Made by a program: the position numbers and the translations under genes
The notes under the pieces: model-generated
The model's input: only the letters and a program-made list of their open reading frames with translations
Database searches by the model: none
What the model was told of the DNA's origin: nothing
Shown: in pieces, positions 21,144 through 32,469 of the stretch
Position numbering within the stretch: the first letter of the stretch is position 1
How the letters are laid out: every line of letters begins with the position of its first letter
NCBI GenBank assembly: GCA_951812925.1
Contig: OX638372.1
Location: 89,239,058-89,303,057 of the forward strand
Direction of reading: 5' to 3'
Length of the DNA: 64,000 nucleotides
Source of the DNA: Calliopum simillimum
Taxonomy: Eukaryota > Arthropoda > Insecta > Diptera > Lauxaniidae

Positions 21144-22879
21144 TCAAGGTTGTATGCGACTATTGAAGAAATTGCCCGGAACTATTGGAAAACCTGGTGC
21201 TGGCTCTAAGAGTCCGTTGTTAATAACATTGGGTAGTGGTGGTGTTGGAACTGGTGTTGTTGTTGTTGTTGTTGTAGTTGTTGTCTTACGTTTCTTACAG
21301 TGTTTACCTTTCTTATTTTTGGGGCATCTGGGTTTCTTCGTTGGTTTTTTCGTTGTTACTATTCGTGCAGTTGTAGTGATGATGGGGAGTGGTGTTGTAG
21401 CTATGGGGGTTGTTGTTGTTGTGATCAGTGTAATGAGTGGAGTTGTTGTGGTGGGTATTATTGGAGGCAATGTTGTAGGTTCTAATGTTATGGGAGCCAA
21501 TGTAGTTGTTGTTATTGGAGGTAATGTTGCGGGTGGTAATGTTACGGGAGGCGATGTTGCAGGAGCCAATGTTATGGGAGCAAATGTAGTTGTTGTTATT
21601 GGAGGCAATGTTGCGGGAGGCAATGTTACGGGAGGCGATGTTGCAGGAGCCAATGTTATGGGAGCCAATGTAGTTGTTGTTATTGGAGGCAATGTTGCGG
21701 GTGGTAATGTTACAGGAGCCAATGTTGCGGGAGCCAATGTAGTTATTGTTGGAGGCAATGTTGCGGGTGGCAATGTTGCGGGCGGCAACGTTGCGGGAGG
21801 CAACGTTACGGGAGGCGATGTTGCAGGAGCCAATGTTATGGGAGCCAATGTAGTTGTTGTTATTGGAGGCAATGTTGCGGGTGGTAATGTTACGGGAGGC
21901 GATGTTGCAGGAGCCAATGTTATGGGAGCCAATGTAGTTGTTGTTATTGGAGGCAATGTTGCGGGAGGCAATGTTACGGGAGGCGATGTTGCAGGAGCCA
22001 ATGTTATGGGAGCCAATGTAGTTGTTGTTGTTGGAGGCAATGTTGCGGGTGGTAATGTTACAGGAGCCAATGTTGCGGGAGCCAATGTAGTTGTTGTTGG
22101 AGGCAATGTTGCGGGTGGCAATGTTGCGGGAGGCAACGTTACGGGAGGTGATGTTGCAGGAGCCAATGTAGTTGTTGTTATTGGAGGCAATGTTGCGGGA
22201 GCCAATGTAGTTGTTGTTGGAGGCAGTGTTGCGGGTGGCAATGTTGTGGGAGCCAATGTAGTTGTTGTTATTGGAGGCAATGTTGAAGGCAATGTTGGAG
22301 CCAATGTTGAAGAAGCCGTTGGCAATGTTACAGGTACTGTAATTGCGGTTGTAGGTGCTGTTATTGGAGGCAATATTGTGGTTGCAGCTGTAGGTAGCGA
22401 TGTTGTAGATTCAATAATTGGAGGTAATGTTATGGGTGCCGCTGTTGGTGGCAATGTTGTAAGTTCAATAATTGGAGGTAATGTTATGGGTGCCGCTGTT
22501 GGTAGCAATGTTGTAGTTTCTACTATTGGAGGCAGTGTTGATGGTGCTGCTGTCGGTATTATTATTGGCAATGTTGCAAGCTCTTCTGTGGTTGTTTCAG
22601 TCTCAAATTCTATATCATCCTCGGTTGTAGTTGTGTCTACAGGTATTATAGGTGGTAATGTTGGAAGCTCTTCTATTGGTGCTTCAGTCTCAATTTCTGT
22701 ATCATCCTCTGTTGTAGTTGTGTCTATAACATCTTGAGAGTTAACACAATGTATCGCTGAAAAGATATAGCATATTTAGTTTTCATTTACATATTTATAA
22801 GTATATTGTCTAATTCAATTTCTTAATCTCAATTACCCAATATGACACTGAAAGTAATAAATAAAATTTGTTTTCCCAT
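21144..22879 (-). CDS. secreted Thr/Pro-rich mucin-like protein
   Basis: Product of a mucin or glue type; no named gene recognised. Two exons on the minus strand: 22879-22837 (ATG GGA AAA CAA ...) and 22756-21144, joined in phase 1 over an 80-bp intron (GTAATT...TATCTTTTCAG), giving 551 residues. Signal peptide about residues 1-21 (MGKQILFITFSVILAIHCVNS). Next comes an acidic Thr/Glu part with two copies of VIDTTTTEDD/VDTTTTEDD. Residues about 75-455 are Thr/Pro/Ala/Leu repeats, including several near-identical 28-residue units of the type TTTTLAPITLAPATSPPVTL. Then a basic segment (KKPTKKPRCPKNKKGKHCKK), poly-Thr, and a hydrophobic tail ending FFNSRIQP. Dense Thr suggests heavy O-glycosylation. 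The split signal peptide and Thr/Pro repeats recall Drosophila salivary glue (Sgs) and Eig71Ee-like proteins; that likeness is architectural only. Repeat number is likely to vary between individuals. Confidence 0.85.
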
Positions 22880-22963
22880 TTCAGCTGTTGGCGTTGGTAG
22901 ATGATTTGGTTTATCGTCAATAAATCCCACCATCAACTGATATCAATCTATGCACTGCAGCTG

Positions 22964-22972
22964 CATATATAT
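22964..22972 (-). promoter_or_regulatory. TATA box and initiator of the mucin-like gene
   Basis: TATATATG on the minus strand is followed about 34 bp later by ATCAGTTG (A near 22938), a good arthropod initiator, about 59 bp before the ATG. Confidence 0.55.
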
Positions 22973-22984
22973 GGGTAATCTTTA

Positions 22985-24235
22985 ACATTTGCTACAGAGC
23001 TTGCTATTTTTTGTTTTTTGTTTTGAATAATATAAAGTTTATATGTTCTTTAAATTGTGAAAAGTTTTAAATTTTTTTCATATAAAGTTTAATTATATTT
23101 AGTGTCACGTTCATGATAAACGATTATCTGAAGAATATTCGCAGATCATCACTTGCTTGGAATGCAATTAACATTTTGTTGCGTGCAGTTTAGTGCATTC
23201 TATTTAATGTATGGAACAGTTTTGACTTAAGCAATTCCGGAAGTAGTGCTTTACTTAAAATACTTAAAAAAAATATTGTATATTCGTGGTTAGCAAGAGG
23301 TCAATCATGACAGAATTTGACTGCAGAGGAAATGATCAATGAAAGTTTTTCATTTTAAACATCATACTACTGAAACCACTTGACGCTGATGGACAGAACA
23401 TCTATAAAGGGTACACTATGAGAAATAATATTGTTTGAAAAATTATGCGGTGCCACAACCCCATAAGATGTATTTGATTAAATTATTGAAATTATTTAAC
23501 GCAGATAGATGAAATTGAGTATATATGTATGTATGTAAAGTGTTTTTCTTTCACATATGTAAAAATGGGCAGTACTATACCGCCCAAAAATTAAATAAAT
23601 CATATCTCTGAAACTAATTGATGCAGATAAATGAAATTTGCTTCATATATTATAAAAACTGTGAAAAATAATGTTCCATTCGGAAAAAATATAAGGCGTG
23701 CATCAATAGCAATGAAATTTCGTATGCATGATTTAATATAGCTCCAAAAATGAGCAGAGTACGTCAATGAACACGCCCACCTTCCATTGAAAATGAACTA
23801 AAATTCAAAAAAAAAGATAGTCATTTTGGATGTATTTGTCAATATTGAATTCAATCTTTTAGATATCTTAACCAAAAAGTAAAAAAAAAACACGGTTTTT
23901 GTGAATATATGCAGGTTAAGTGCATCGTTTAAAATATGCCTAAATAAGTTTTGTATTTTTTTTTTTTTTTCTTTTTTAAGTTATGATAATTTTAGCGTGA
24001 CATCATGATAGCTAAAACTCATAAGTAGATTCTCATGAAAGTTTAAATTACATGTGGATTAGGGTGGGCCAAATTGTATAGACGAAATTTTTCCGACCTC
24101 GGATACCCCCTTATGTGAAAGTTAATTCATTTCTAAGGATAAATGCGAAAGGAATCATACGTTTTTGTTCAACTTTAGTTCGGCGCATTTTCTATTGTAA
24201 ATTTTACCATGCATTTAATATTTATTGTCCCATTC
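22985..24235. other. no gene seen
   Basis: AT-rich. 23560-23660 holds a block (CATATCTCTGAAACTAATTGATGCAGATAAAT) shared with the Transib-like element at 49889-51075 and with 48840-48880. The region around 23750-23800 (aacacgcccaccttccattg) is a scrap of a similar dispersed repeat. Confidence 0.4.
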
Positions 24236-24986
24236 ACCCAGGGTATATTCACTTTGTCCTTCCGTTTGTAACGCAAAGAAGGAGGCGTGGCAGACAAGGA
24301 AAAGTATATATATTCTTGATCAGCATCATCTCCTGAGTCGATTTAGCCATGTCCGTCTGTCTGTCTGGCTGGCTGGCTGTGTGTGGAAATAAATTTTTTG
24401 GGAAAACTGGGCAAGATAATTCAATGAAATTTGGTACACTACCTTCGTCGTCAAGGTTAGCTCGTGGGATCGAAAACGAGCGAAATCGGTGAAAGGACAC
24501 ACCTACCGCCCATACACAAAATATATTCAAAATGCAACTTTAGAAGGATTTTTCACGACAATGCAACCAAAATACTACGAACTGTAAACGTAAGCTCTGA
24601 GAAAAAACTTCGTGGCACCTCCCATATAAGCAAAAGTTTCAAAATTATATACTGAAAGAGTTTTTTGAGATAATCTCACTAAATTTCACCCAAATAATAA
24701 GGACTATAAATGCACGCTCTGAGCTTAAACCAGACAAACTCGGACAAAAGGGCGTGGCATCTCAAGGTAAAGTAAAAGCTTCAAAACGCTATACTGACAA
24801 CGTTTTTGAGTTAATCGAACCAAAATTTTCTCAGACACTAAGAACTATAAATGCAAGCTCTGAGCAAAAACTGGGTGAACTCGAACAATAAGGCGTGCCA
24901 CCTCCCATACAAAGAAAATTTTCAAAATACTGCAGTGTAGGGTATTTAATGATTGGCCGGGCCAAAGGTTACACCCTTACTAGTTT
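24236..24986 (+). mobile_element. Helitron-like dispersed repeat, copy C
   Basis: The 5' side has ACCCAGGGTATATTCACTTTG; the extreme tip is lost. The 3' side has TTGGCCGGGCCAAAGG, then TTACACCCTTACTAG|T. It carries the GATCAGCATCATCTCCTGAG and CTGTCTGTCTGGCTGGCTGG blocks and three GGCGTGGCA-containing subunits. Confidence 0.85.
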
Positions 24987-24989
24987 TTA

Positions 24990-26260
24990 TTTATTTTTAT
25001 ATTATAGCGACAAAAGTAATATCATATTATGAATTGGCTGGTATTCTGTCAAAAATCAATAAAATTGGGTTTTGATGACACAGAAAGTTTACACGATGAT
25101 GTGGAATAGATGGTGTGTATATGAAAAGTGATATTGATCAAATGGCCGACTATTATGACCCACTTTCAAAATAAGTGATGGTAGTTTGTTGTATAAAATA
25201 AGAAAGACTGCCAATTTAGTTCCTAAAACTGCCACCAGCTAACGCCTTGGAAAAAATATGAATGTCAGATTCGGCAGCCTAGGTTGAGGTTTTTTTTGTC
25301 ATAATAATCGGTTATTTAACCCATAGAATTTTTTCAATTAAATACCGTCAATCCCACACCATCAAGTAAACTTTTCGTGTAAACAGATCCTAAGTATTGT
25401 TAATTTTTGACAGAATACTAGACATTACTTTTGTCTTCATAAGAATTTTCAAAATGCAGTGTAAAAAAATAAAAATAAATATTAAATGCAAAGAAAAATT
25501 TTCAATCGAAAATGCGCCGAACTAAAGTTGAACGAAGAGGTATGGTTCCCATCCTAACTTTCATGAAGTATTTTTTTTTTTTTTTTTGTGATCATTACTT
25601 TTTTTTAAATAAAATCAATCATGCAATTCATAGCTCATTTCGAAAACGAGAAATAGTACTGTCAATATCAATTAAAATGTCTGTAACAAAAATAATTTAT
25701 ATATAAATAGGCAAACGAAATTGGTTCAGTCCCTGTTTCTGTTTTGTTGGAAAGGTTGTGAAAAGGATCAGTGCATTAGATTACATATTTTTTTAAGTCA
25801 GCAAGGCCACGCCCCTAAATGGAAAGAAGCTCTCACCTCTAAACCACTGCACCGATTTTTATGATATTTGGTTTGCAGATGGGGTTGGCTCTAAGGAAAG
25901 ATAAAATGATCATTAAGTTTTTAGTGGGAGGAACGACGCTTTCAGTGTCAAACTACCATACCGATTATTATTGAATTTGGTACTGAGATAGGCTAAACAC
26001 TAATTAAAAGTTGATAATTTTTAGAGATGGGTGCCACGCCCGTAAATAGAATACACGGTTTCACGGCGAAACGGATGATTTAATTTTATTGTCACTTGAA
26101 ATAACGGTACGATTCACGTTAAGGATGGTTAGTTTAGGGTGGCGGTGATTGCGTAGAGCAACAACCTCACATAGACCGACTAGGACCTTAGCGTTACCAA
26201 AAACTCCCTTCTGTAAGAAGAAAAGTAGTGTTCTGGCTTAATGATTTTCATCTACATACA
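24990..26260. other. no gene seen
   Basis: Contains CAGAATACC/GGTATTCTGTCAAAAAT inverted blocks (25035-25060 against 25405-25425), which suggest a small palindromic element at about 25010-25440. 25800-26100 holds a dispersed repeat with GCCACGCCC. No coding signal. Confidence 0.35.
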
Positions 26261-26261
26261 T

Positions 26262-26412
26262 ATATCGAAGGTTCCAGTTTTCAAGGCGTAATGCATTAGT
26301 TTCGATAATGCAATTCCAGCTATCTCATTTATGGCGCCTAACATAGCCTGCCCAAGAGTAGCCATTCTGCGTCTGGCTAACGCCGGGCAATGGCAAAAGA
26401 CGTGCTCTACTG
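26262..26412 (-). pseudogene. C-terminal relic of a non-LTR retrotransposon
   Basis: The minus strand reads AVEHVFCHCPALARRRMATL, then GQAMLGAINEIAGI. The C-x-C/H zinc-knuckle-like CHCPAL..RR followed by LG is typical of the tail of LINE-type ORF2 proteins after their RNase H region. Only about 50 residues remain in frame. Confidence 0.55.
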
Positions 26413-26884
26413 CAAAGATAGAAATAAGAAATTTATAAAGATATTAAAAGTATTTGTTTCAAAAATATGCAGTTATTGTTACTACACTGAGAAAACAGTA
26501 TGATTATATACATCAAAATTTGGTAATAATTAACAAATAATATATTTGATATAGGCGAATCGAATATTTGATATCATTTAATGAGTGGCATATTTGAGCA
26601 ATTTTATTGGTTCAATCGTATATTTGTTAATAATTACCAAATATATGTTTGCATATAAAGACATTTGTTGTTTTGAATTTAGACCTTTATTATTATTAAT
26701 CTTTTTATTAATTAGAAACTAATATGACAATATTTGCTAGGATCACGGCGACATCATAAAATGTACAATAATATTTGTTATAAATTAAAAATAAAACTCC
26801 TCTCTGAAATTTGAATGCACTCGCCAAGTTGCAAAAAAAAAAACAAAAAAATAAAAACAAAAAAAAAAAACACAAAAAAAAATC

Positions 26885-26975
26885 ATATCTGGGTGGGGAT
26901 TGAACTCATACCCCCGGGGCATTTTTTGTTCTTTGTTAGATGCTACCATATATTTTACCAGCTACATTTGTAACC
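26885..26975 (-). ncRNA. tRNA-like unit 1 (decayed)
   Basis: The minus strand has TGTAGCTGGTAAAATATATGG (A-box-like) and GAGTTCAATCCCCACC (B-box-like), followed by A/T runs. Arm pairing is poor. Confidence 0.35.
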
Positions 26976-27224
26976 TTGGTTCATTGCAATCGTAAGAAGG
27001 AATCCATGTATAGCGAATTGGAACTATGCCGCGCGTATTGAATTCTTTAAACCTCAGGACGCAATGACCGAAAGTAAATTACTGAATCTTACACCTTAAC
27101 AATCAGAACTATATTATAACTATAGATGTTCTACATATACAAATTGAAATACGAAGAAGTTATATCAAATCAAAAAGTCAATCAAAGTGAAGTAAAAAAA
27201 TAAAATAATTAATTTAAAAAAAAA

Positions 27225-27300
27225 AAATGTTCTTGTCTGGGATTCGAACAAAGACCCACAGGATATGAGTCAAACGTCTTATACATTGTGCTAACTCTAT
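27225..27300 (-). ncRNA. tRNA-like unit 2 (decayed)
   Basis: The minus strand reads AGAGTTAGCACAATGTATAAG (A box) and TTTGTTCGAATCCCAGAC (B box). It is an inverted near-copy of 27484-27570. Confidence 0.5.
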
Positions 27301-27483
27301 CTACGTTTGTAGTGATTGTTATTTTGAATTTATTTTAAACAAAAAGTCAAACACAAAATTTAACAAGTATTGATTGTTTTTTGTAACTTTTGAAAATAAT
27401 GTTTTGAAAATAATGTCAGTATGTTTTTGAAATTTTTCAATACTTGTTGAAATTTTTGTATGAATTTTTGTTTAGAATTAAAG

Positions 27484-27570
27484 TAGATAGAGTTAGCTCA
27501 ATGTATAAGATGTTTGAGTTATAACCTGGGGGCGTAGGTTCAAATCCCAGACAAGAAAGATTTTTTTTTA
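27484..27570 (+). ncRNA. tRNA-like unit 3 (decayed)
   Basis: GAGTTAGCTCAATGTATAAG (A box) and GTAGGTTCAAATCCCAGAC (B box), then a poly-T run. A third partial B box (GCGTTCGAATCCTAGAC) follows at 27595-27611. The T-stem does not pair fully, so it is not a functional tRNA. Confidence 0.5.
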
Positions 27571-27789
27571 ATTATTTTTTTTTTTTTTTAAAGTGCGTTC
27601 GAATCCTAGACAAGGTTTTTTTTTAAGTTCCATCAAACAGATATCAGTTTTGGCCCAATCGACAATATTTCAAGGTCCAATTAAAGGCATATTAATATAT
27701 ACCGAAATTTGTTAATTATGAACAAATATTTTCTAAAATGTTCAATCAAATATAATTCTTTGATCGAAACATACTCTTTTCTCAGTGTA

Positions 27790-28060
27790 ATTACACTGTT
27801 CGACACAAAAAAAAAAAAAAAAAAACACATGAGAAAATCCAAAATATTCTTAAAATAGACGTTAGAACAAAATACCCATGTCTCCTGGTTTTTCTCCAGC
27901 ACGTCACATTTTTTTTTAATCGATTTTTGAAGTTTTTTTATGCACTGTACATGAAAAAAACAAAAATACCGCATTCTTGTGTTAAATCGATGAACTTAAC
28001 TATATAATCCTTACATCTGAGGTGTATGATGTGTTCAGCAAACTTATGCAAGATATTACG
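27790..28060. repeat. family P repeat, partial copy
   Basis: Shares AACACATGAGAAAATCCAAA, TTTTTCTCCAGCACGTCA and the GGTGTATGATGTGTTC block with 55230-55470 (inverted there) and 34800-34910. Confidence 0.6.
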
Positions 28061-28484
28061 GGGAATATTTTTGTACACAATTTTAACCATATTTCACCCC
28101 CACATGTGGGTATTTTTTGCTCTTTTCTTAAAAAGGTACAAAAATGACACCTAAAACAGGGGAATATTGAGTAAGTATGTACTATATAAATATTTGCTAT
28201 ACAATTTCACTACGAGTTGCTGAACACTTAAAAAGCCAAATTTCATCCCGAAAGCAAAAAAATCGTTAAAATCAGTAAGCACTTCTAACAATCAATATTT
28301 TCCAAATTTCACCCCACTGTAAAACTCTAAAACTACACTTTGGACAAAACTCGTTCTCACAAGATCATAACGAAATCACACAAGGATCATTTTCCTAGAA
28401 CACATTTACCTACATATTATGCATATCCAGTTTTTATGAGATTTTTTGACCCTACATGCGTTGCGCTGCATATGATGTAGTGAT
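28061..28484. other. no gene seen
   Basis: Ordinary AT-rich sequence; nothing recognised. Confidence 0.3.
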
Positions 28485-28915
28485 GAGCATACCAAGACCA
28501 AGATTATAGCAATCTTGGTCTTGTCCTTGCACATTGTGTCTTGGTCTTGGTTTTGATACTGAGTCTTGGTCTTGGTCTTGATCTTGCTCATTAACTCTTG
28601 GTCTCGGTCTTGGTCTTGGTTTCGAAAAAATTTTCAGAGACATTGAGTATTCAAAATTTCGAAACTATATTTTTCCAAAGCCGCTGGGTTTTCAAGATGC
28701 CAAAATATAAATTGAGAGATGCTTTTATCTTCAAAACGGGCGTGTAACAACTTTTAACTATAAATTACTAAGACTGAAAAGCAGTCTTGGTCTTGACGAT
28801 TATCGTGAGCAAGACCAAGATTAAGATCATAGCAATTTTGGTCATGGTCTTACAGAAATATTAGCGTTTTGGTCTCGCAAAATTACCAAGACCAAGAACA
28901 AGACTCAAGACCAAG
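28485..28915. repeat. (CTTGGT)n / (ACCAAG)n inverted arrays
   Basis: 28495-28625 is a run of CTTGGT-like hexamers. 28785-28915 begins with GTCTTGGTCTTGACGATTAT, then turns into AGACCAAGA-type repeats on the same strand, so the arrays face each other across about 150 bp and could fold back. A short related piece lies at 63590-63640. Confidence 0.75.
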
Positions 28916-28919
28916 ACTT

Positions 28920-29498
28920 TATCTACTGGAGCCTTCAAACGGAAAACTATTTTTTTCTGACCTCAATAAAAAAACTGGTATGACAAATATACTATCGGAT
29001 TAAAGGAAATTTAATGAAAATTTTTAAAAAAATTATAAAAGGATATTTTAATAGGACCTTTTTCGTACTAAAATGCAGGCATTGAAATAAGCTGTAGTAA
29101 TACCCTATTTCTGCAGTAATAACTGCAAATTTGCAGTAATAACTTTAAAATATTGTAAAAAATTGTAATAAAAATTTTCACCCAAATTCATGTTACTTTC
29201 TTTTGCGTTAATCGTTGAAACTAAATAGGTACTCATTTTATTTCGCATATAACCGTTGTTTTAGTTGTCTAACCTCACCAATCTGGGCTAAAATGTAGCA
29301 ACCACAATAAGTACTCGGTAACTCAACTTTTAACATATTTTTATAAATGCATTTGAAGAAAATTTCACCATAAATTTTAATTTTTAAACTGAATCATTAC
29401 CATAATATCTGTTATTTAATATTTATTAATATTGAGTATTTATCACTTAAATAAGCCATTAAAAAAATTTTGCTGAAAAATTGCAAATAAAAACCTAA
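28920..29498. other. no gene seen
   Basis: AT-rich; TGCAGTAATAACT is repeated three times around 29120-29145, and appears again at 31340. Confidence 0.3.
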
Positions 29499-31336
29499 AC
29501 TAGTAAGGGTGTAAATTTTGGCCTGGCCAAAAAATAAATACCCTACACTGCAGTATTTTGAAAATTTTGCTCATATGGGAGGTGCCACGCCCTCTTGTCC
29601 GAGTACACCCAGTTTTTGTTCAGAGCTTGCATTTATAGTTTTTAGTGTCAGAGTGAAATTTAGTTGGATTATCTTAAAAAACTCTTTCAGTATAGCATTT
29701 TGAATCTTTTGCTTATATGGGAGGTGCCACGCCTCACAGTGCTGTCACTCCATACAACGGAACGGCATTTCCACAGTTTTGGTTCGATTTCAATAAGATT
29801 TACAATATTGATACATTTTTTTACGCTGTTTTAAGAAATGCAATTAATTTTTAAATGCAATGAATAGAAAAAAAGATATTCAAATAAATAAAACCGCGAA
29901 AATTAACTCGAAAAAATGTTTGTGCAAGCTTTTAGGCTGTAAAAAACCATATTAAAATTTTAATAGTTCATAGTGTTTTTGACATATAAAAGTATGCTGT
30001 AAAAAAAAAATCAAATTTAAAAAAATTCAAAAGCATTTGAAAAAATTTTGTGGTGTAAATCTTATAAAATCATTGATTTTTACGTAAATACGGGATATTC
30101 AGATAAATATTTAAAGTACACGGGGAAAAACGGGGTTTTGAATTTTTTCTATCTTAAAATATGGAATCTGTACTATCTGTAGGTTTAAGGACAATGCCCG
30201 CATGTCCCGTCTTTTTTTTTCCAGCTCTAAAGAAAATTGGCATTTTCCGGTTTTTAATATTTGAAAATTTTTTTTTTATATTTTTTAAAATAACTTTAAT
30301 TTGGCTTAAAAAATTTGCAAACAAAAAATATAACAAATAAGTGGGTATATAGGCTTTTGTATGCGTTTTATTTTATAACAATTGCTTTTGAGGTTTAGGA
30401 GCAGCAATTATTTTTAAAAAGTTCTGCGATTAGCAAATTTTCTTAAATGTTTTTTTTTTCAAAAAAAAAGTTCGACTTTAACAAGTTGTAACACTTACAA
30501 ATCACACTAGTTTTCAATAATTTTCAGGGAATTTCTTAATTGGACTATTTGCTGTAGAATGGCATAAAAAAAATTTTAAATTTCAACAAAAATTTTTTAC
30601 GCAAATGCCTTCTATCGCAGCACTGTGCGCCCCCTTGTCTGATTTCACCCAATTTTTGCTGAGAGCTTTCATTTATAATTCTTAGTGTCTGAGTCAAATT
30701 TCGTTCGAATATCTCAAAAAACGCTTTCAGTATAGCGTTTTGAAGCTTTTGCTTATATGGGAGGTGCCACGCCTTCTTGTCCGAGTACACCCAGTTTTTG
30801 TTCAGAGCTTGCATTTATAGTTTTTTGTGTCAGAGTGAAATTTTGTTGGATTACCTCAAAAAACTTTTTCAGTATAGCATTTTGAAACTTTTGCTTATAT
30901 GGGAGATGCCACGCCCCCTTGTCCGAAATCGCTCAGTTTTTTATCAGAGCTTGCGCTTGCAATTCGTAGTACTTATGTGTATTGTGGTTGCATTGTCGTG
31001 AAAAATACTCCTAAAATTGCATTTTGAATATAATTTTTGTATGGGCGGTGAGCGTGTTCGTTAACCGATTTCGCTCATTTTCAATCCCCCGAGCTAACTT
31101 TTACGACGGAGGCAGAATACCAAATTTCATTGAATTATGTTGGTCAGTTTTCCCAAAAAATGTATTTCCACACACATCCAGCCACCCAGCCAGCCAGACA
31201 GACGGACATGGCTATATCGACTCAGGAGGTGACGCTGATCAAGAATATATATACTTTTCTCTACCTGCCACGCCTCCTTCTCTGCGTTACAAACGGAAGG
31301 ACAAAGTGAATATACCCTGGGTGTAGGGTATAAAAA
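29499..31336 (-). mobile_element. Helitron-like dispersed repeat, copy D, split by an insertion
   Basis: On the plus strand it runs from A|CTAGTAAGGGTG, GGCCTGGCC, TACCCTACACTGCAG to ACCCTGGGTGTAGGGTATAAAAAT; both termini are present. The GGCGTGGCA subunits are interrupted between 29736 and 30626 by an hAT-like element; the Helitron sequence resumes after it. Confidence 0.85.
29737..30625. mobile_element. hAT-like non-autonomous insertion (889 bp)
   Basis: Ends CAGTGCTG...CAGCACTG, with the bases next to them also partly matching (ACAGTGCTG). The flanking octamers, CACGCCTC and TGCGCCCC, align at 5 of 8 and join to recreate the expected CCACGCCCC of the host repeat, so they are a decayed 8-bp duplication as made by hAT transposases. 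The interior is AT-rich without a transposase. Confidence 0.7.
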
Positions 31337-32108
31337 TTCTGCAGTAATAACTTTTTCTATTTCAACCCCTGCTACCAACGTCAAAAAATGGAAGAACAAA
31401 ATTGAAATATCAATTTTAAAGGTCCAGAACTTTGCGAAATCCTTTTAAGCCCTATAAATCATATACATTATCTGAAAGCTCTTACAATTAACTAAAACTT
31501 TTTTATGGAAAGGTTTCCCATAAAACGTTAGGGTGATCCAAGAAAATTGTTTTTTCTGAAAAGAGGCAGAAAATTAGTTTTAGCCCTATAACTCCTTAGG
31601 GGTACATTTAAGACCATCCCCCGGGTGCAATTTTTTGTAAGCCTAGGCCTCCTCTATTACCTCCCAGAAGCTTCGTAACCTTATGCAATTGTAACAACAT
31701 ATTTTTAATTGAAGAAACCTAAAATACTTATTAAAAGGTATTTTTAGAATAACTTTTAAACGGGATCAGATAGGATTTCGCTAAAAACAGATTCTGAATC
31801 AGCAAAAAAAACAAATTTTTTCATCGAAACGGAACAGAAGGTAGTAACATAACAAATCTTAATTTTGGTAATTTGAGTTTATTGTCGCATAAAATAGACT
31901 TTATGTAACTTTGTTAATGACCCCTCACCACCCATGTGACACTTTCGTAACAAATCGTCCAACCCCCCTCCCCCCACCTACTCATGGCGCGTTACGTAAC
32001 ATGTGAACGGCCCCATAGTTTATATTTGAATTCGGTACGTTATGTGGGGAATCTGGAGATGGTAAATTAATTCTTGACGCCTTCTGGTATTCTATTATTT
32101 TTGCTACA
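31337..32108. other. no gene; pieces of other MITEs
   Basis: 31595-31650 (TTTAAGACCATCCCCCGGGTGC) and 31975-32017 (ATGGCGCGTTACGTAACATG then TGAACGGCCCC) look like subterminal and terminal parts of a MITE of unknown type. No coding signal. Confidence 0.35.
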
Positions 32109-32113
32109 CAACG

Positions 32114-32320
32114 CACTATGGTTTTTTTTGGACTAAAAAGTGCACACAAAAATAATTCACTACAAGGACCCTCTGTCCCTTATTTGTGGATCAAATGCTA
32201 GAAAAAGCGGACATCTTTTCAGATAGTTCAATTTATAACTTTAAATTTTGCATTTGATTTTTTTTAAAAAAAGGGTCCTTGCAGTGAATTATTTTTGTGT
32301 GCACTTTTTAGTCCAAAAAA
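32114..32320. mobile_element. short Transib-like MITE
   Basis: Left end CACTATGGTTTTTTTTGGAC. The right side mirrors it up to GTCCAAAAAA but lacks the terminal CCATAGTG. CAACG lies on both sides (32109-32113, 32321-32325). The interior matches the ends of the larger element at 49889-51075. Confidence 0.65.
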
Positions 32321-32469
32321 CAACGTTCGGTTGAGCATTTAAAGCAAGCAGGGTGTTTGCAAAGCATTATATAAATATCTCATTGACAGCTAAAAGTATG
32401 CAATGATAATTTTTGGTTTGATTAACTGTTTCACTATTTAATGCAACTAAAAACGTAATAGTGCAAAAA

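Larger units (their letters stand above)
26483..27789. mobile_element. transposon-like repeat carrying tRNA-like units
   Basis: Ends are inverted: TACACTGAGAAAACAGTATG on the left, and the complement of the right end TACACTGAGAAAAGAGTATG. The interior has inverted TTGGTAATAATTAACAAATA-type blocks and at least three tRNA-like units (see the separate entries). Target duplication unclear. No transposase seen. Confidence 0.6.

Noticed and set aside
21154..22737. 527-codon Val/Gly/Asn-rich open frame on the plus strand
   Set aside because: It is the antisense of the Thr/Pro mucin-like exon; the minus strand has the signal peptide, splice sites and promoter.
27484..27570. Working tRNA gene
   Set aside because: A and B boxes are present, but the T stem and acceptor stem do not pair and there is a mirror copy nearby, so it is repeat-derived.
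28406..28643. Lys/Thr and Arg/Pro/Asp-Gln repeat frames on the minus strand
   Set aside because: They translate the AAGACC hexamer array.
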